Assembly: GCA_049687015.1 (NCBI GenBank)
Contig: JBAVIP010000050.1
Location: 1-64,000, forward strand
Direction: 5' to 3'
DNA: 64,000 nt
Source of the DNA: Methylotenera_A sp049687015
GTDB taxonomy: Bacteria > Pseudomonadota > Gammaproteobacteria > Burkholderiales > Methylophilaceae
Each line of letters begins with the position of its first letter. Position 1 is the stretch's first letter. The notes beneath the pieces were generated by a model that saw only the letters and a list, made by a program, of their open reading frames with translations, did not search any database and was not told where the DNA came from. The position numbers and the translations under genes are program-made. Below, piece by piece: positions 1 to 9,490 of the stretch.

Positions 1-1182
1 AATCAAATCAATGGCTTTATCAGGTAAAAAACGATCGGTGATATATCTGTACGAAAGCTCTGCCGCCGCCACAATCGCCGGATCGGTAATCTCGACACCA
101 TGATGCAGCTCGTATTTTTCTTGCAAACCGCGCAAAATCGCAATCGTCGCTTCCACGGTCGGCTCATCTACCAGCACTTTCTGGAAGCGGCGTTCCAAGG
201 CCGCATCTTTTTCAATATATTTGCGGTATTCGTCCAAAGTGGTCGCGCCTACGCAATGTAACTCGCCGCGCGCCAGCGCAGGTTTCAGCATATTGCCGGC
301 GTCCATCGCGCCTTCGGCTTTACCCGCGCCGACCATGGTGTGAATCTCATCAATAAACACGATGGTTTGGCCTTCATCCTGCGCCAATTCTTTAAGTACG
401 GATTTCAAGCGCTCCTCAAACTCGCCACGGTATTTCGCACCCGCCAGCAAAGCCGCCATATCCAGCGATAACACTTTTTTGTTTTTAAGGCTTTCCGGCA
501 CTTCACCATTGACAATGCGTTGCGCCAAACCTTCCACGATTGCGGTCTTACCCACGCCAGGCTCGCCAATCAGTACAGGGTTATTCTTGGTACGGCGCTG
601 CAATACCTGGATGGCACGGCGAATCTCGTCATCGCGCCCAATCACCGGATCGAGCTTACCCATTCTTGCGCGCTCGGTTAAATCCAGCGTATATTTTTTA
701 AGCGCTTCACGTTGGCCTTCAGCTTCCTGGCTGTCTACATTACCATCGCCACGAACCGCATGGATACTGGCTTCCAGAGCAGCCTTGGTGAGGCCGTTTT
801 GTCTGAGCAGTTTACCTGTTTCGCCTTTGTCATCCGCCAAGGCCAGCAAAAACATCTCGCTTGCAATATAGGTGTCACCACGTTTTTGCGCGAGTTTATC
901 GGTGACATTCAGGAGATTGTTCAAATCGCGCGAAATCGCCACTTCGCCGCTGGTGTCAGGTGATTTCGGCAAGTTGCTAATGGCAGCATTCAAGCCGGTT
1001 TTAAGCGAATTCAGTTGCACGCCGGTGCGGGCAAGTAAAGACGCTGTACTGCCATCTTCCTGATTCAACAGGGCCTGCAATAAATGTTGTGGCTCTATGG
1101 CGGTGTTGTCTGCCCCCAGCGCGATGCTTTGGGCGTCATTAATGGCCTGCTGGAATTTGGTCGTAAGTTTGTCGAAGCGCAT
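1..1182 (-). CDS. clpB: ATP-dependent chaperone ClpB, 5' part (runs off left edge)
   Basis: ClpB is a hexameric cytoplasmic AAA+ disaggregase that works with DnaK to rescue aggregated proteins after heat stress. The 394 codons present cover the N-terminal Clp repeat domain (about 1-145) and much of the first AAA+ module: Walker A GEPGVGKT at 206-213, the same numbering as I recall for the E. coli protein, and Walker B FIDEIH at 276-281. The start is fixed by an ideal ribosome-binding site, AAGGAGG, just upstream. The second AAA+ module and the stop lie outside the window. Transcription is probably heat-shock controlled (see the promoter at 1213-1239). Identification is secure. Confidence 0.97.
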   Translation of the reverse strand, partial: MRFDKLTTKFQQAINDAQSIALGADNTAIEPQHLLQALLNQEDGSTASLLARTGVQLNSLKTGLNAAISNLPKSPDTSGEVAISRDLNNLLNVTDKLAQKRGDTYIASEMFLLALADDKGETGKLLRQNGLTKAALEASIHAVRGDGNVDSQEAEGQREALKKYTLDLTERARMGKLDPVIGRDDEIRRAIQVLQRRTKNNPVLIGEPGVGKTAIVEGLAQRIVNGEVPESLKNKKVLSLDMAALLAGAKYRGEFEERLKSVLKELAQDEGQTIVFIDEIHTMVGAGKAEGAMDAGNMLKPALARGELHCVGATTLDEYRKYIEKDAALERRFQKVLVDEPTVEATIAILRGLQEKYELHHGVEITDPAIVAAAELSYRYITDRFLPDKAIDLI

Positions 1183-1212
1183 ATTACCTCCTTAAAAGTC
1201 TAGTTACAAACA

Positions 1213-1239
1213 AGGTGGGGCGACTTTTGCCATTTTCAA
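1213..1239 (-). promoter_or_regulatory. sigma-32 (RpoH) type promoter of clpB
   Basis: Read on the minus strand, TTGAAA is followed after 13 bases by CCCCACCT. This agrees with the heat-shock sigma factor consensus (CTTGAAA, 11-16 bases, CCCCATnT). It lies about 30 bases upstream of the clpB start and directly before its strong ribosome-binding site. The match is seen; the regulatory role is inferred from the known heat-shock control of clpB. Confidence 0.8.
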
Positions 1240-1384
1240 TGCCTAAGGCGCAACAGCACCAGTTTCAATTTATATCACGCCGTGTTTGATGCGCTTAAGT
1301 TTTACTGATTCTAGTCGTTAAGAATTTACTGATTCATTTTATATGTACAAGGCAATGAGGCGATAACGCCTGTTATATCAACCT

Positions 1385-4300
1385 GTGCTGTTTTATTTAA
1401 AGATAATTAAACAAGTGAAAAACTCAACAAAACTAGATCAACCGCTGCTGGTTGCAGGCCACGCAAGCTTTCTGAGCGAGTTATTTTCAGGCGAGCGCAA
1501 GTCCGCCTGGAATCTGCTGGGTTCGCTGCAGGGGGTTGCCATTATCACCACTGACGAAAAGTGCAGCGTCAATTTTGCCAACGCTTACGCCTGTGAAATT
1601 TTCAATCTGGAGCAGGACAAAATCGCCACAGGGAGCGGGCAATTGCCCAAAGCGGTCCATAAGCGCGTCATTGCCCACCTGAAAAATCCTGCCACAGATT
1701 TTGTACTGCAGTATGCCTTAAAAAACGAGCTGCGCACACTTAAAGTTTTTACCTCCGAATTTACAAATCTGGAAAACAAAAAGACCGGCTATGTACTGCA
1801 CATGCATGACATCACCGACCGGGTTAACACTGAACTGCAATTGCGGCAGGCCGAAGAGCTTTTACGCAACCTGATTGATGCCAGCCCTGATTTCATATGC
1901 TTCAAGGATGCAAAAAGCCGCTGGCTGGAGGCCAATAGCAGTTGCCTGGAGTTATTCCAACTTAGCCCGCAGGATTATCTATACAAAACTGATATTGACC
2001 TCGCCGGCATCGCAGATCCGATTTTCAGAGAAGCCTTCCGCCATTCAAGGGTCACCGATGAGCGCGCCTGGCACTCGGGAAAATCCATTCGGAATGAAGA
2101 AACCATCGCACTTCCGCATGGCGGCGAGAAAATACTGGACATTATTAAAGTCCCGCTTTTTAATGATGATGGCAGTCGTCAGGGCTTAGTGACGCTGGGT
2201 CGCGATATTACTGAACGCAAGATGGCAGAGAATCATTTGCGCGATCGCAGCGCGGTGCTGGATGCACTGATTTCCTGCGACTGGCTGCTACACTCCGCTG
2301 AATCATGGCACACTGCAGCAGTAGAGGTATTGCAGCAATTATGCCTTGCGTTACGCTTTACGCGCGCCACCATTCTAAAAAATGCAGCCCCTAACAATAA
2401 CGAATCCAGATCTGCTCCTTCCAAAATATTGTACAAATGGTCGATGCCCGGATTCATTAATCCACGCAGTGATCTTGAGGCCATCAACTTTAATGACGCA
2501 CGCTTAAAACGCTGGAATGATGCGCTTCAGCAAGACAGCCCCGTTTTTGGTGACATCAAAGACCTGCCAAGCGGGGAGCGCAACATCCTCAAGCAACACG
2601 ACACGCAATCCATTGTCATCGTGCCGCTTTTTTGTGACAACGCCTGGTGGGGAAACATCATTATCGAACGCTGTCATGATTTGATAAAAACCACGCCCCA
2701 AGAACTTGGCTCATTGATGGCAATCGGAAGATCACTAAGTGTGGCCATTCAAAGAGAAAGCGCCTGCAAACGGTTGAATCAGGCCAAAATCGCTTTTGAC
2801 AGTGCGGCTGAAGGCATCATGATTATTGATCATAACGCCAGCATCACTGCCATTAACAAAGGTTTTACTGAAATCACAGGTTTCACGGAAGAAGACGTTC
2901 TGGGTGCCACTCCCAAAATTTTACAGACTGGCCAGGACAATTTATGGCATTGTTTACTTAATGAAGGCAAATGGTGCGGTGAAATTTCAAACGTCCGAAA
3001 AAACGGCGAAACCTATCAAGAAAAGCTCACCATTACTGTCGTCAAAAATCAGGAAGGGCAGACTGTCAACTATGTCGGTGTTTTTGCTGACATCACCGAG
3101 AACAAGCGTTCGCAGCATAAGCTGCACGAGCTGGTCAACCATGATCCATTAACCGGCCTACCTAATCGCCGCCTTTTGAATGAATTGCTGGGACATGCCA
3201 TTAAGCGCGCCGAACGTGAAAAGCATCAAATTGCACTACTGTTTATTGACCTGGACCGTTTCAAAGCCATTAACGATAGCCTTGGGCACCAAGTAGGTGA
3301 TAACTTGCTATATGAGGTATCAAAAAGAATCTGTCTATCTTTGCGAGAAAGCGACGTTGTAGCCCGGTTGGGTGGCGACGAGTTTTTAGTCATGATGGAT
3401 ATGATTAATAGCCAGGATGATGCCGAGATGATAGCAAAAAAAATTATTTATGCCCTACAAGCTGAATTCAATATCGATGGCAAAGAAATTTTCATTAGCG
3501 CAAGTATTGGCATTTCGATATTCCCCAAAGACGGCAATGATGTTGATAGCATGATTAAAGCAGCTGATATGGCCATGTACCAGGTCAAGAATAAAGGCAA
3601 AAACAATCATAGCTTCTATTCCGCCGAATTAAGTAAAAATGTAGTCGAACGCTTCACCATGGAAAGCCAGCTACGCCGAGCCCTGGAGCGCAAACAGTTT
3701 GAGGTGTATTACCAACCCCAGGTATCACTCATTAATGGGAACATTATTGGTGCAGAAGCACTCATCCGTTGGAATCACCCAGAGTTAGGACTTGTTTCAC
3801 CTGCCAAATTTATTCCTGTTGCTGAAGAAACCGGCCTGATTGTGCAGATAGGTGAATGGGTGTTGCGTCAGGCGGCTTTACAGGCCATGCAGTGGATTAA
3901 AGAGGGTCATGCGATGCAGTGGATTTCAGTCAACGTATCTGGCGTACAGGTAATGCGCAGCAGCTTTGCCGACATGGTTTACGGGATTTTGATTGAAACA
4001 GATTGCAACCCAGGTATGCTCGAACTTGAAATCACCGAAAGCACGGTGATGCAAAACACTGAATATGTGATTGATACGTTTGACCGGATCAGAAAACTTG
4101 GTGTTCGATTAGCGATTGATGACTTTGGCACCGGCTATTCATCACTGTCAATTCTCAAACGATTACCCCTGGATAAAATCAAAATCGATCAGTCATTTGT
4201 GCGCGATCTGCCGCATGACCTGGATGATGCAGCCATTACCAACGCTATTTACGCCATGGCACGCAGCTTAGGCTTTTCTGTCATTGCCGAAGGGGTAGAA

Positions 4301-4441
4301 ACTATAGCCCATGCAGAATTCCTAAAAAATATGGGCTGCGAAGAAGCACAAGGTTATCTGTATAGCAAACCTGTAACTGCCGCAGAATTCAGCAAATTAT
4401 TAGCCGCAAATAAGTGTAGGGATAAAGAAAATGCAATCTAA
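1385..4441 (+). CDS. PAS-PAS-GAF-PAS-GGDEF-EAL cyclic-di-GMP protein
   Basis: A 1018-residue sensor and cyclic-di-GMP turnover protein. Visible in order: a PAS-like region (about 45-145), a second PAS (155-275), a GAF-like region (290-460), a third PAS (465-580), a GGDEF cyclase domain with RLGGDEF (GGDEF at 663-667) and an EAL phosphodiesterase domain with EALIRWN (EAL at 791-793) and DDFGTGYSS (912-920). Both output domains keep their signature residues, so either activity is possible. No transmembrane helix is obvious, so it is probably cytoplasmic. The GTG start has no clear ribosome-binding site, and an in-frame GTG at 1415 is an alternative. Its 3' end overlaps the next gene by 11 bases. 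Confidence 0.9.
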   Translation: MLFYLKIIKQVKNSTKLDQPLLVAGHASFLSELFSGERKSAWNLLGSLQGVAIITTDEKCSVNFANAYACEIFNLEQDKIATGSGQLPKAVHKRVIAHLKNPATDFVLQYALKNELRTLKVFTSEFTNLENKKTGYVLHMHDITDRVNTELQLRQAEELLRNLIDASPDFICFKDAKSRWLEANSSCLELFQLSPQDYLYKTDIDLAGIADPIFREAFRHSRVTDERAWHSGKSIRNEETIALPHGGEKILDIIKVPLFNDDGSRQGLVTLGRDITERKMAENHLRDRSAVLDALISCDWLLHSAESWHTAAVEVLQQLCLALRFTRATILKNAAPNNNESRSAPSKILYKWSMPGFINPRSDLEAINFNDARLKRWNDALQQDSPVFGDIKDLPSGERNILKQHDTQSIVIVPLFCDNAWWGNIIIERCHDLIKTTPQELGSLMAIGRSLSVAIQRESACKRLNQAKIAFDSAAEGIMIIDHNASITAINKGFTEITGFTEEDVLGATPKILQTGQDNLWHCLLNEGKWCGEISNVRKNGETYQEKLTITVVKNQEGQTVNYVGVFADITENKRSQHKLHELVNHDPLTGLPNRRLLNELLGHAIKRAEREKHQIALLFIDLDRFKAINDSLGHQVGDNLLYEVSKRICLSLRESDVVARLGGDEFLVMMDMINSQDDAEMIAKKIIYALQAEFNIDGKEIFISASIGISIFPKDGNDVDSMIKAADMAMYQVKNKGKNNHSFYSAELSKNVVERFTMESQLRRALERKQFEVYYQPQVSLINGNIIGAEALIRWNHPELGLVSPAKFIPVAEETGLIVQIGEWVLRQAALQAMQWIKEGHAMQWISVNVSGVQVMRSSFADMVYGILIETDCNPGMLELEITESTVMQNTEYVIDTFDRIRKLGVRLAIDDFGTGYSSLSILKRLPLDKIKIDQSFVRDLPHDLDDAAITNAIYAMARSLGFSVIAEGVETIAHAEFLKNMGCEEAQGYLYSKPVTAAEFSKLLAANKCRDKENAI

Positions 4442-5732
4442 TCAATCTCATTTTATCGACGTCGCGCAGCTTCAGGTCGGATTGTACATTCATCTTGATT
4501 TAGGATGGATGGATCATCCATTCACGCTGAGCAACTTTAAGCTTAAGGACGAAGAGCAAATTTCCAAAATCAAAAAAATAGGACTAAAAAAACTACGTTA
4601 TGACCCAAAGCGCAGCGATTGCGCCCCTCTACCCGTAACAACTGCTACGCCTGTCGCAGCGACGACTTCCGCAACAGAGGCCAATAGCACCACTGAAGCA
4701 ATTGCCAGGGACAAAGCGCTTGCAATTCCTTCAAAGACTGAACGCCTGATACAACTGCAGCAAGCCATTGATGAAAACGAAACGAAATTCGTCATTGCCA
4801 GCGATGTGACACGGCAAATAACCCACAACATCCTTACCGAGCCTCAAACCTCCATCGAACAGGCCACCTTAATGGTCAATGACATGGTGGATACCGCGCT
4901 GATGGAGGGTGATGTTGCCATCCACGCGCTGAATGGCAATCAATCTAGCGACAAAAACTATCAGCATCCGCTCAATGTCACCGTGCTTGCGCTCATGATG
5001 GCCAAGTCCATTGAAATGTCGAAAGAAGATGTGCGCCTGCTGGGCATGGCGGCGCTATTCCATGACATCGGCAAGGCTGAAATCGCCGACCATATTTTGA
5101 CGAAAAAGGAGCCGCTGACAAAATCCGAGCAATTGCACTATGAACAGCACAGCGAGATTGGCGCGCGGATGGCGCAAGAGGTGGGCCTGCCGGTACGCGT
5201 AGGTAAAATCATCTTGCAGCACCATGAGCACGCAGATGGCACGGGGTTTCCTAACCGTCTGAATAACGAACAGACAGACCCGCTCGCCAGATTAGTCGCG
5301 CTGGCAAATGGATACGATAATCTTTGCAACCCCAATAACCATGCGCTTGCCAAAACACCTTACGAAGCCTTGGCGCATATGTATGCGCATCAGCGCACAA
5401 AATTCGATGAATCATTGCTCAAGCACCTCATCAAATCTCTAGGCATTTATCCGCCCGGCAGCATTGTGCAACTATCCACCGGCGTACATGCGATCGTGAT
5501 TTCGGCAAACCCCCACAAACCGCTGCGCCCTTATGTGATGCTGCATGACCCGTTGGCAGACCGGAAAGCGCCGCGGATACTGGATTTACGCCAAGAACTG
5601 AATATCAACATCAGTGCCTGCATTCGCGCAAACCAACTGCCCCCGGACGTGCGAAGCTATTTGAATCCGCGTAACAAAATCAGTTATTTTATGGATACAG
5701 AGTTATCAAAAAATGAAGACGGACTAAATTAA
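4431..5732 (+). CDS. HD-GYP domain cyclic-di-GMP phosphodiesterase with DUF3391 N-terminus
   Basis: A 433-residue protein predicted to hydrolyse cyclic di-GMP. The first 65 residues match the DUF3391 domain often found before HD-GYP domains; an Ala/Thr-rich linker follows. The HD-GYP domain carries the metal-binding HD pair (H211, D212 in FHDIGKAE) and HH at 264-265 followed by DGTGFP, a GFP variant of the usual GYP. Translation is probably coupled to the upstream GGDEF/EAL gene, because the ATG lies inside that gene. The gene ends convergently, overlapping the end of the minus-strand sialidase-like gene by 4 bases. Confidence 0.92.
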   Translation: MQSNQSHFIDVAQLQVGLYIHLDLGWMDHPFTLSNFKLKDEEQISKIKKIGLKKLRYDPKRSDCAPLPVTTATPVAATTSATEANSTTEAIARDKALAIPSKTERLIQLQQAIDENETKFVIASDVTRQITHNILTEPQTSIEQATLMVNDMVDTALMEGDVAIHALNGNQSSDKNYQHPLNVTVLALMMAKSIEMSKEDVRLLGMAALFHDIGKAEIADHILTKKEPLTKSEQLHYEQHSEIGARMAQEVGLPVRVGKIILQHHEHADGTGFPNRLNNEQTDPLARLVALANGYDNLCNPNNHALAKTPYEALAHMYAHQRTKFDESLLKHLIKSLGIYPPGSIVQLSTGVHAIVISANPHKPLRPYVMLHDPLADRKAPRILDLRQELNINISACIRANQLPPDVRSYLNPRNKISYFMDTELSKNEDGLN

Positions 5733-6943
5733 ATCGGCCTACTTTTTAACGCTATTATAATCAAGCCATCTTGCACTGTATTCCATACCAGATAAGGCTG
5801 ATTCTTGTCTTGAATCAGAATCGGGTAATCTGTTTTTTGGCTGGAAGTCGCAAGTGTTTTGGCTTCACTCCATGATTTACCGCCATCATTTGAAAACATG
5901 CCTAAGATACTGGATTTGCCGTCTTTAATCTCGCGCCAGACTAACCAAGCGTTTTCACCGCCCAAGTTATCTGAAAAGCTTAACAGTGCAGGATGTCCTG
6001 CCTGTTTGGCATTGTCTCCAAATTTTTTCGCCGGTGAGGACGCCCAAGCCACTCCATCCATGCGGCTATAATAGAGTCCAGGCTTGGTATCGTTACCATC
6101 GAAATATGCCATATGGTAACCCCACCAGTCCTTGCCCTCACCCCCACTTGCTAAAGCCGCACCATGATGCGGGCAGCCATCAATTTGCCAATGCCCAAAG
6201 GTGGCGCGGTGCGTCTCGGGCTTTGCGTCCGCTTTCGGGATTTCAGCCATCATGTGGTCGCGCTCACTGCCCTCAAACACATGCCGCCAGAGCGCAACCA
6301 CAGTACCATCCGGCTTGTTGGTGGTGACAATGCGGCAGCACTCGCAACTGCTGTCAGCCAGTTTTTGTTCCTGCTTAAAACTCGTGCCTTTGTCAGCAGA
6401 AACGGCATAATAAATCGCTGCGCCATCGTATTTTTTACCCGCCGCTTTAGCGGCAATCAAGTCGCGTTTATCTACCCAGGAAATCGTGATATTGCCATTT
6501 GGTGCGACATTTAACGCATCAAAACGGTGGGTAATTTCGGCGCGATCTTGATGCACGATATAAGGTTTCTCGAAAGTTTTACCCGCATCAATCGATCGCG
6601 CAAACCAGATATACCCTGCAAACGGCTTTTTAAGTGCCTCCGTCCAGGTCACGTAGATATTGCCTTCAGACGAAATGACGATTTTTGGTCGCGCCTCGCC
6701 ATCTGCGCCAATTTTTTGTGGCACCGGGTTTACCTTTACCGATGCCGAAAACGTTTTGCCCAAATCGCTACTTTTATCCACGACCACAAAACCATCATAT
6801 ACACCTGCACGCCACAAATTTCCTTGCGAATCAAATGCGGCACTGATTGCCAAGGTGCCTTTTTGCGGCATGGTGTGTTCTTCGTGGGCGATGCTTAAAA
6901 ATGTCGCCAACATCAAACAAAGCGATAATAAAGTTTTTATCAT
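5729..6943 (-). CDS. secreted sialidase-fold (BNR repeat) protein with Cys/His motif
   Basis: A 404-residue exported protein with a signal peptide (about 1-19). Several Asp-box-like repeats (DLGKTF, DAGKTF, DKGTSF, DGGKSW) predict a sialidase-type beta-propeller. Typical sialidase catalytic residues were not recognised, so sugar cleavage should not be assumed. It has the compact motif SCECCR (C200, C202, C203) and DGCPHH (C257, H259, H260), which looks like a metal or cofactor site; I recall similar motifs in bacterial proteins annotated as exo-alpha-sialidase. It starts 12 bases after the TonB receptor stop, with AAGG inside that junction as its ribosome-binding site, so the two are probably one operon and may handle the same ligand. 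Confidence 0.8.
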   Translation of the reverse strand: MIKTLLSLCLMLATFLSIAHEEHTMPQKGTLAISAAFDSQGNLWRAGVYDGFVVVDKSSDLGKTFSASVKVNPVPQKIGADGEARPKIVISSEGNIYVTWTEALKKPFAGYIWFARSIDAGKTFEKPYIVHQDRAEITHRFDALNVAPNGNITISWVDKRDLIAAKAAGKKYDGAAIYYAVSADKGTSFKQEQKLADSSCECCRIVTTNKPDGTVVALWRHVFEGSERDHMMAEIPKADAKPETHRATFGHWQIDGCPHHGAALASGGEGKDWWGYHMAYFDGNDTKPGLYYSRMDGVAWASSPAKKFGDNAKQAGHPALLSFSDNLGGENAWLVWREIKDGKSSILGMFSNDGGKSWSEAKTLATSSQKTDYPILIQDKNQPYLVWNTVQDGLIIIALKSRPI

Positions 6944-6955
6944 TTTTTTTTAACC

Positions 6956-9304
6956 TTAGTAATCAAACTTCACGCCCGCAAAAAAAGTCCTCTGTGGGTA
7001 AGGGTTTGGGTTTACATAATATTTGTAGTTGTTTAGGTTATTGATACCAGCCGATGCTGTCCATTGATTATTTACTTTATAAACAAGTTTGGTATCAAAC
7101 ACCGTGTAACGCGTAGCTGTGGTACCGTAAGTGTTTGGATTGGTTGTATTGTATAGCAGATTAATCTCTTGATTGCCGCTGTAGCGGCCTGCCAGACTTA
7201 CCGAAAACTTATCATTCACATGATACACACCCACAATGGTCGCACGCCAATCGGGGATACGCGGCTGATCTTTACCCACTGTAAATGGATTTTTATCGTT
7301 CTTCACAATTTCAGAATCCACATAAGTCACACTGGCGTTTAGATCAAAGCCATCAAACCACAAATCATTCATTTGCAACGCGGTTTCTATGCCTTTGGTG
7401 CGAATTTTATCAACGTTCTGGATACTCGAAATCGTCACCCCAGGAATCGTTGTGGTATCAGATTGCGAAATCAAAGCATCTCGTTTATCTTCATAGAACA
7501 ATGAAGTTCGCCATACTCCCTTCGCCAAGATTTTCTCCACAGTAAATTCGCTTGAACGTACATTTTCCGGTTTCAAGTTTGGATCATTTGCCCGCACATT
7601 GCCGGGTAAACTGATGGTTTGGAATATTTCCGCCACTGTTGGATAACGATAAGCTTTACCGAAGGAACCGCGCAATATCCAATCATGCGTCGGCTGATAA
7701 GACAATGCCAGTTTAGGTGAAAAATCATTTTGCGAGCGATCTGCATAATTGATCTGACGAAATGCTGCCGGATTTGCAATATTAAAATTGCTGCCATCAA
7801 ACGCCTTCCAATGCTCCCAGCGGCCACCGGCGGTCGCTTTCCAGCCATGCGCAAACGCCCAGGCGTCTTGCAGATACAAAGCTTGCGTCTCGGTTTTTCC
7901 ATACGAATTAGTACGCAAACTACCATTACCGCTTTTAAGCCAATTGGTAATATTCAAGGTTTCGGATTCCAACTCGTAGCGATCATAGTGATAGCCAAAA
8001 CTTAACTGATGCTCGCTTTTCATATCGCCACCCGGTCGCCAATCACCACGTAAGTCAAGCGTTTTCCAGCCAGTACCATCGCCTTTCACAATGGTTCCGG
8101 GTGATTTTATTGCGCCTTCACCATCATCAAAAGCGTTGGTTTGCACCGCGGTGCGAACAATATCTTTATTTTGGTCATAGAGACTGGCTATTGCTTCAAA
8201 GTCCCACGTGCCGCCAGTATCAGACTTGAGTGACAGACCATGCATCCAGTGTTCGCTCTCGCTATGGCTTGGCCCTGTAGCTGTTAGAGTGTAAAAGTTA
8301 GGATCGCCCGCAAAGCGCACAAACCGAGTTGTACCGCCAGCGGTCGTGTTCAGCAATGTTTGTCCTGAAGCGGTATTTAAATAACTTTCCACGCTACCAT
8401 CCGAATCGTTTTGCCATAGACCTAAGCTATATTTCGCTTGCAGTGTGGGCGAAATATCGTAAGCCAATTTAATAGTGGCGTTATCCTGAATAGTATGGTC
8501 AATACCTGTGGTGCTGGTAATAATGCGTGGCTTTCCGGTAGTATCTATATCGCGGATACCACCCGTGACTAAAGTAGAGTTAGCAAGCGTACCGCCACTG
8601 GCGGCACGAACTGCATTGCCAAACGTCTGTGGCTGCCCATGGCTATCCAGATGATCGATATTGATTAGAAAAGATAAATCGTTATATTTACTGCCCACAG
8701 ATGCGCTGCCATGGCCACCGCTGAATTGGTCATCTGCACCATACAGCTTGAAATGCTGCGTAAAGCCGTCCACAGCCACATGCGCTTCAAATTTCTCCGG
8801 CATGCGAGTAGTGATGTTCAACACACCGCCCATCGAATTACCGGGATAAAGCGCGGAAAAAGGCCCATACATCACATCTATACGCTCAATTTCATTGGGT
8901 GAGACCATGCCCCAGCGCGGCGGCGTGCTAAAGCTGTTATTGAGAAAGTTGGATAGCAACAAATCATCTGCATACACAACAGTTTGCGCACTGGCAATGG
9001 CACTGTTGGCGCGCATCACCAAAATACCGTTACGGTCACCAATGTAACGCTCACGCACATGCACGCTGGGCAGATACTGCAACGCACCCGAAGTAGTGAC
9101 CGTGTTGGTGCTCTCTTCAATTTGTTTAGCGGTCACACTCTCTACCGTATTGGGAACATTGCCTGGCACACCAGGCTTGGCTGCTCTCACTTCAATTTTT
9201 TCTAAAGTTTGTTCTGAGTCTAAATAAGTATCGTGATCTGCCCAAGCAAATTGGCTCATGCAAAACAATACGCTCACCGCGCATGTTATTAATTTTTCAG
9301 TCAT
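6956..9304 (-). CDS. TonB-dependent outer-membrane receptor
   Basis: A 782-residue outer-membrane transporter energised by TonB. It has a signal peptide ending near AWA (about residue 22), a plug domain (about 45-170, with NGILVMRAN and the GGVLNITTR segment) and a long 22-strand-type barrel ending in an aromatic residue (KFDY). His-rich patches occur near the N-terminus and in extracellular-loop-like regions. The start has a usable ribosome-binding site (AGGGTAAAGAG). The substrate is unknown; the downstream secreted Cys/His-motif protein suggests a metal or metal complex, but this is inference. A RegA-type operator sits upstream (9389-9403). No convincing Fur box was seen. Confidence 0.92.
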   Translation of the reverse strand: MTEKLITCAVSVLFCMSQFAWADHDTYLDSEQTLEKIEVRAAKPGVPGNVPNTVESVTAKQIEESTNTVTTSGALQYLPSVHVRERYIGDRNGILVMRANSAIASAQTVVYADDLLLSNFLNNSFSTPPRWGMVSPNEIERIDVMYGPFSALYPGNSMGGVLNITTRMPEKFEAHVAVDGFTQHFKLYGADDQFSGGHGSASVGSKYNDLSFLINIDHLDSHGQPQTFGNAVRAASGGTLANSTLVTGGIRDIDTTGKPRIITSTTGIDHTIQDNATIKLAYDISPTLQAKYSLGLWQNDSDGSVESYLNTASGQTLLNTTAGGTTRFVRFAGDPNFYTLTATGPSHSESEHWMHGLSLKSDTGGTWDFEAIASLYDQNKDIVRTAVQTNAFDDGEGAIKSPGTIVKGDGTGWKTLDLRGDWRPGGDMKSEHQLSFGYHYDRYELESETLNITNWLKSGNGSLRTNSYGKTETQALYLQDAWAFAHGWKATAGGRWEHWKAFDGSNFNIANPAAFRQINYADRSQNDFSPKLALSYQPTHDWILRGSFGKAYRYPTVAEIFQTISLPGNVRANDPNLKPENVRSSEFTVEKILAKGVWRTSLFYEDKRDALISQSDTTTIPGVTISSIQNVDKIRTKGIETALQMNDLWFDGFDLNASVTYVDSEIVKNDKNPFTVGKDQPRIPDWRATIVGVYHVNDKFSVSLAGRYSGNQEINLLYNTTNPNTYGTTATRYTVFDTKLVYKVNNQWTASAGINNLNNYKYYVNPNPYPQRTFFAGVKFDY

Positions 9305-9388
9305 TACTCTTTACCCTAATTTTTTTACTTTACTATTGTTGCAATTTTATTTGAGATATTCATCGAGCGGAATGTGGCATATTGCCGC

Positions 9389-9403
9389 GCGACAATTTGT
9401 CGC
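9389..9403. promoter_or_regulatory. RegA/PrrA-type operator, perfect palindrome
   Basis: GCGACAATTTGTCGC is a perfect inverted repeat (seven bases each side of a central T). It fits the relaxed GCGRC-N5-GNCGC pattern described for RegA/PrrA/RegR sites. It lies between the divergent TonB-receptor and regB genes. A TATAAT hexamer at 9438-9443 without a good -35 box follows it on the regB side, as expected for an activated promoter. The palindrome is seen; RegA binding and autoregulation are inferred. Confidence 0.6.
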
Positions 9404-9490
9404 AGGCAGATTTAAGGCATTATTTTCGTTAACGTTTTATAATAGCGGCCTATAACAGACTCGCCCATTGGGCTAAAATAATAGTAGCTT

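Noticed and set aside
362..1063. Plus-strand open frames opposite clpB
   Set aside because: They are shadows of the conserved ClpB frame, with no ribosome-binding site and no recognisable domain.
5729..6943. Calling the secreted beta-propeller a true sialidase
   Set aside because: Asp-box repeats only indicate the fold; the sialidase arginine triad and Tyr/Glu pair could not be identified.
5859..6953. Several plus-strand frames of 65-123 codons opposite the sialidase-like gene
   Set aside because: Overlapping frames in all phases opposite a well-supported gene; no protein-family features.
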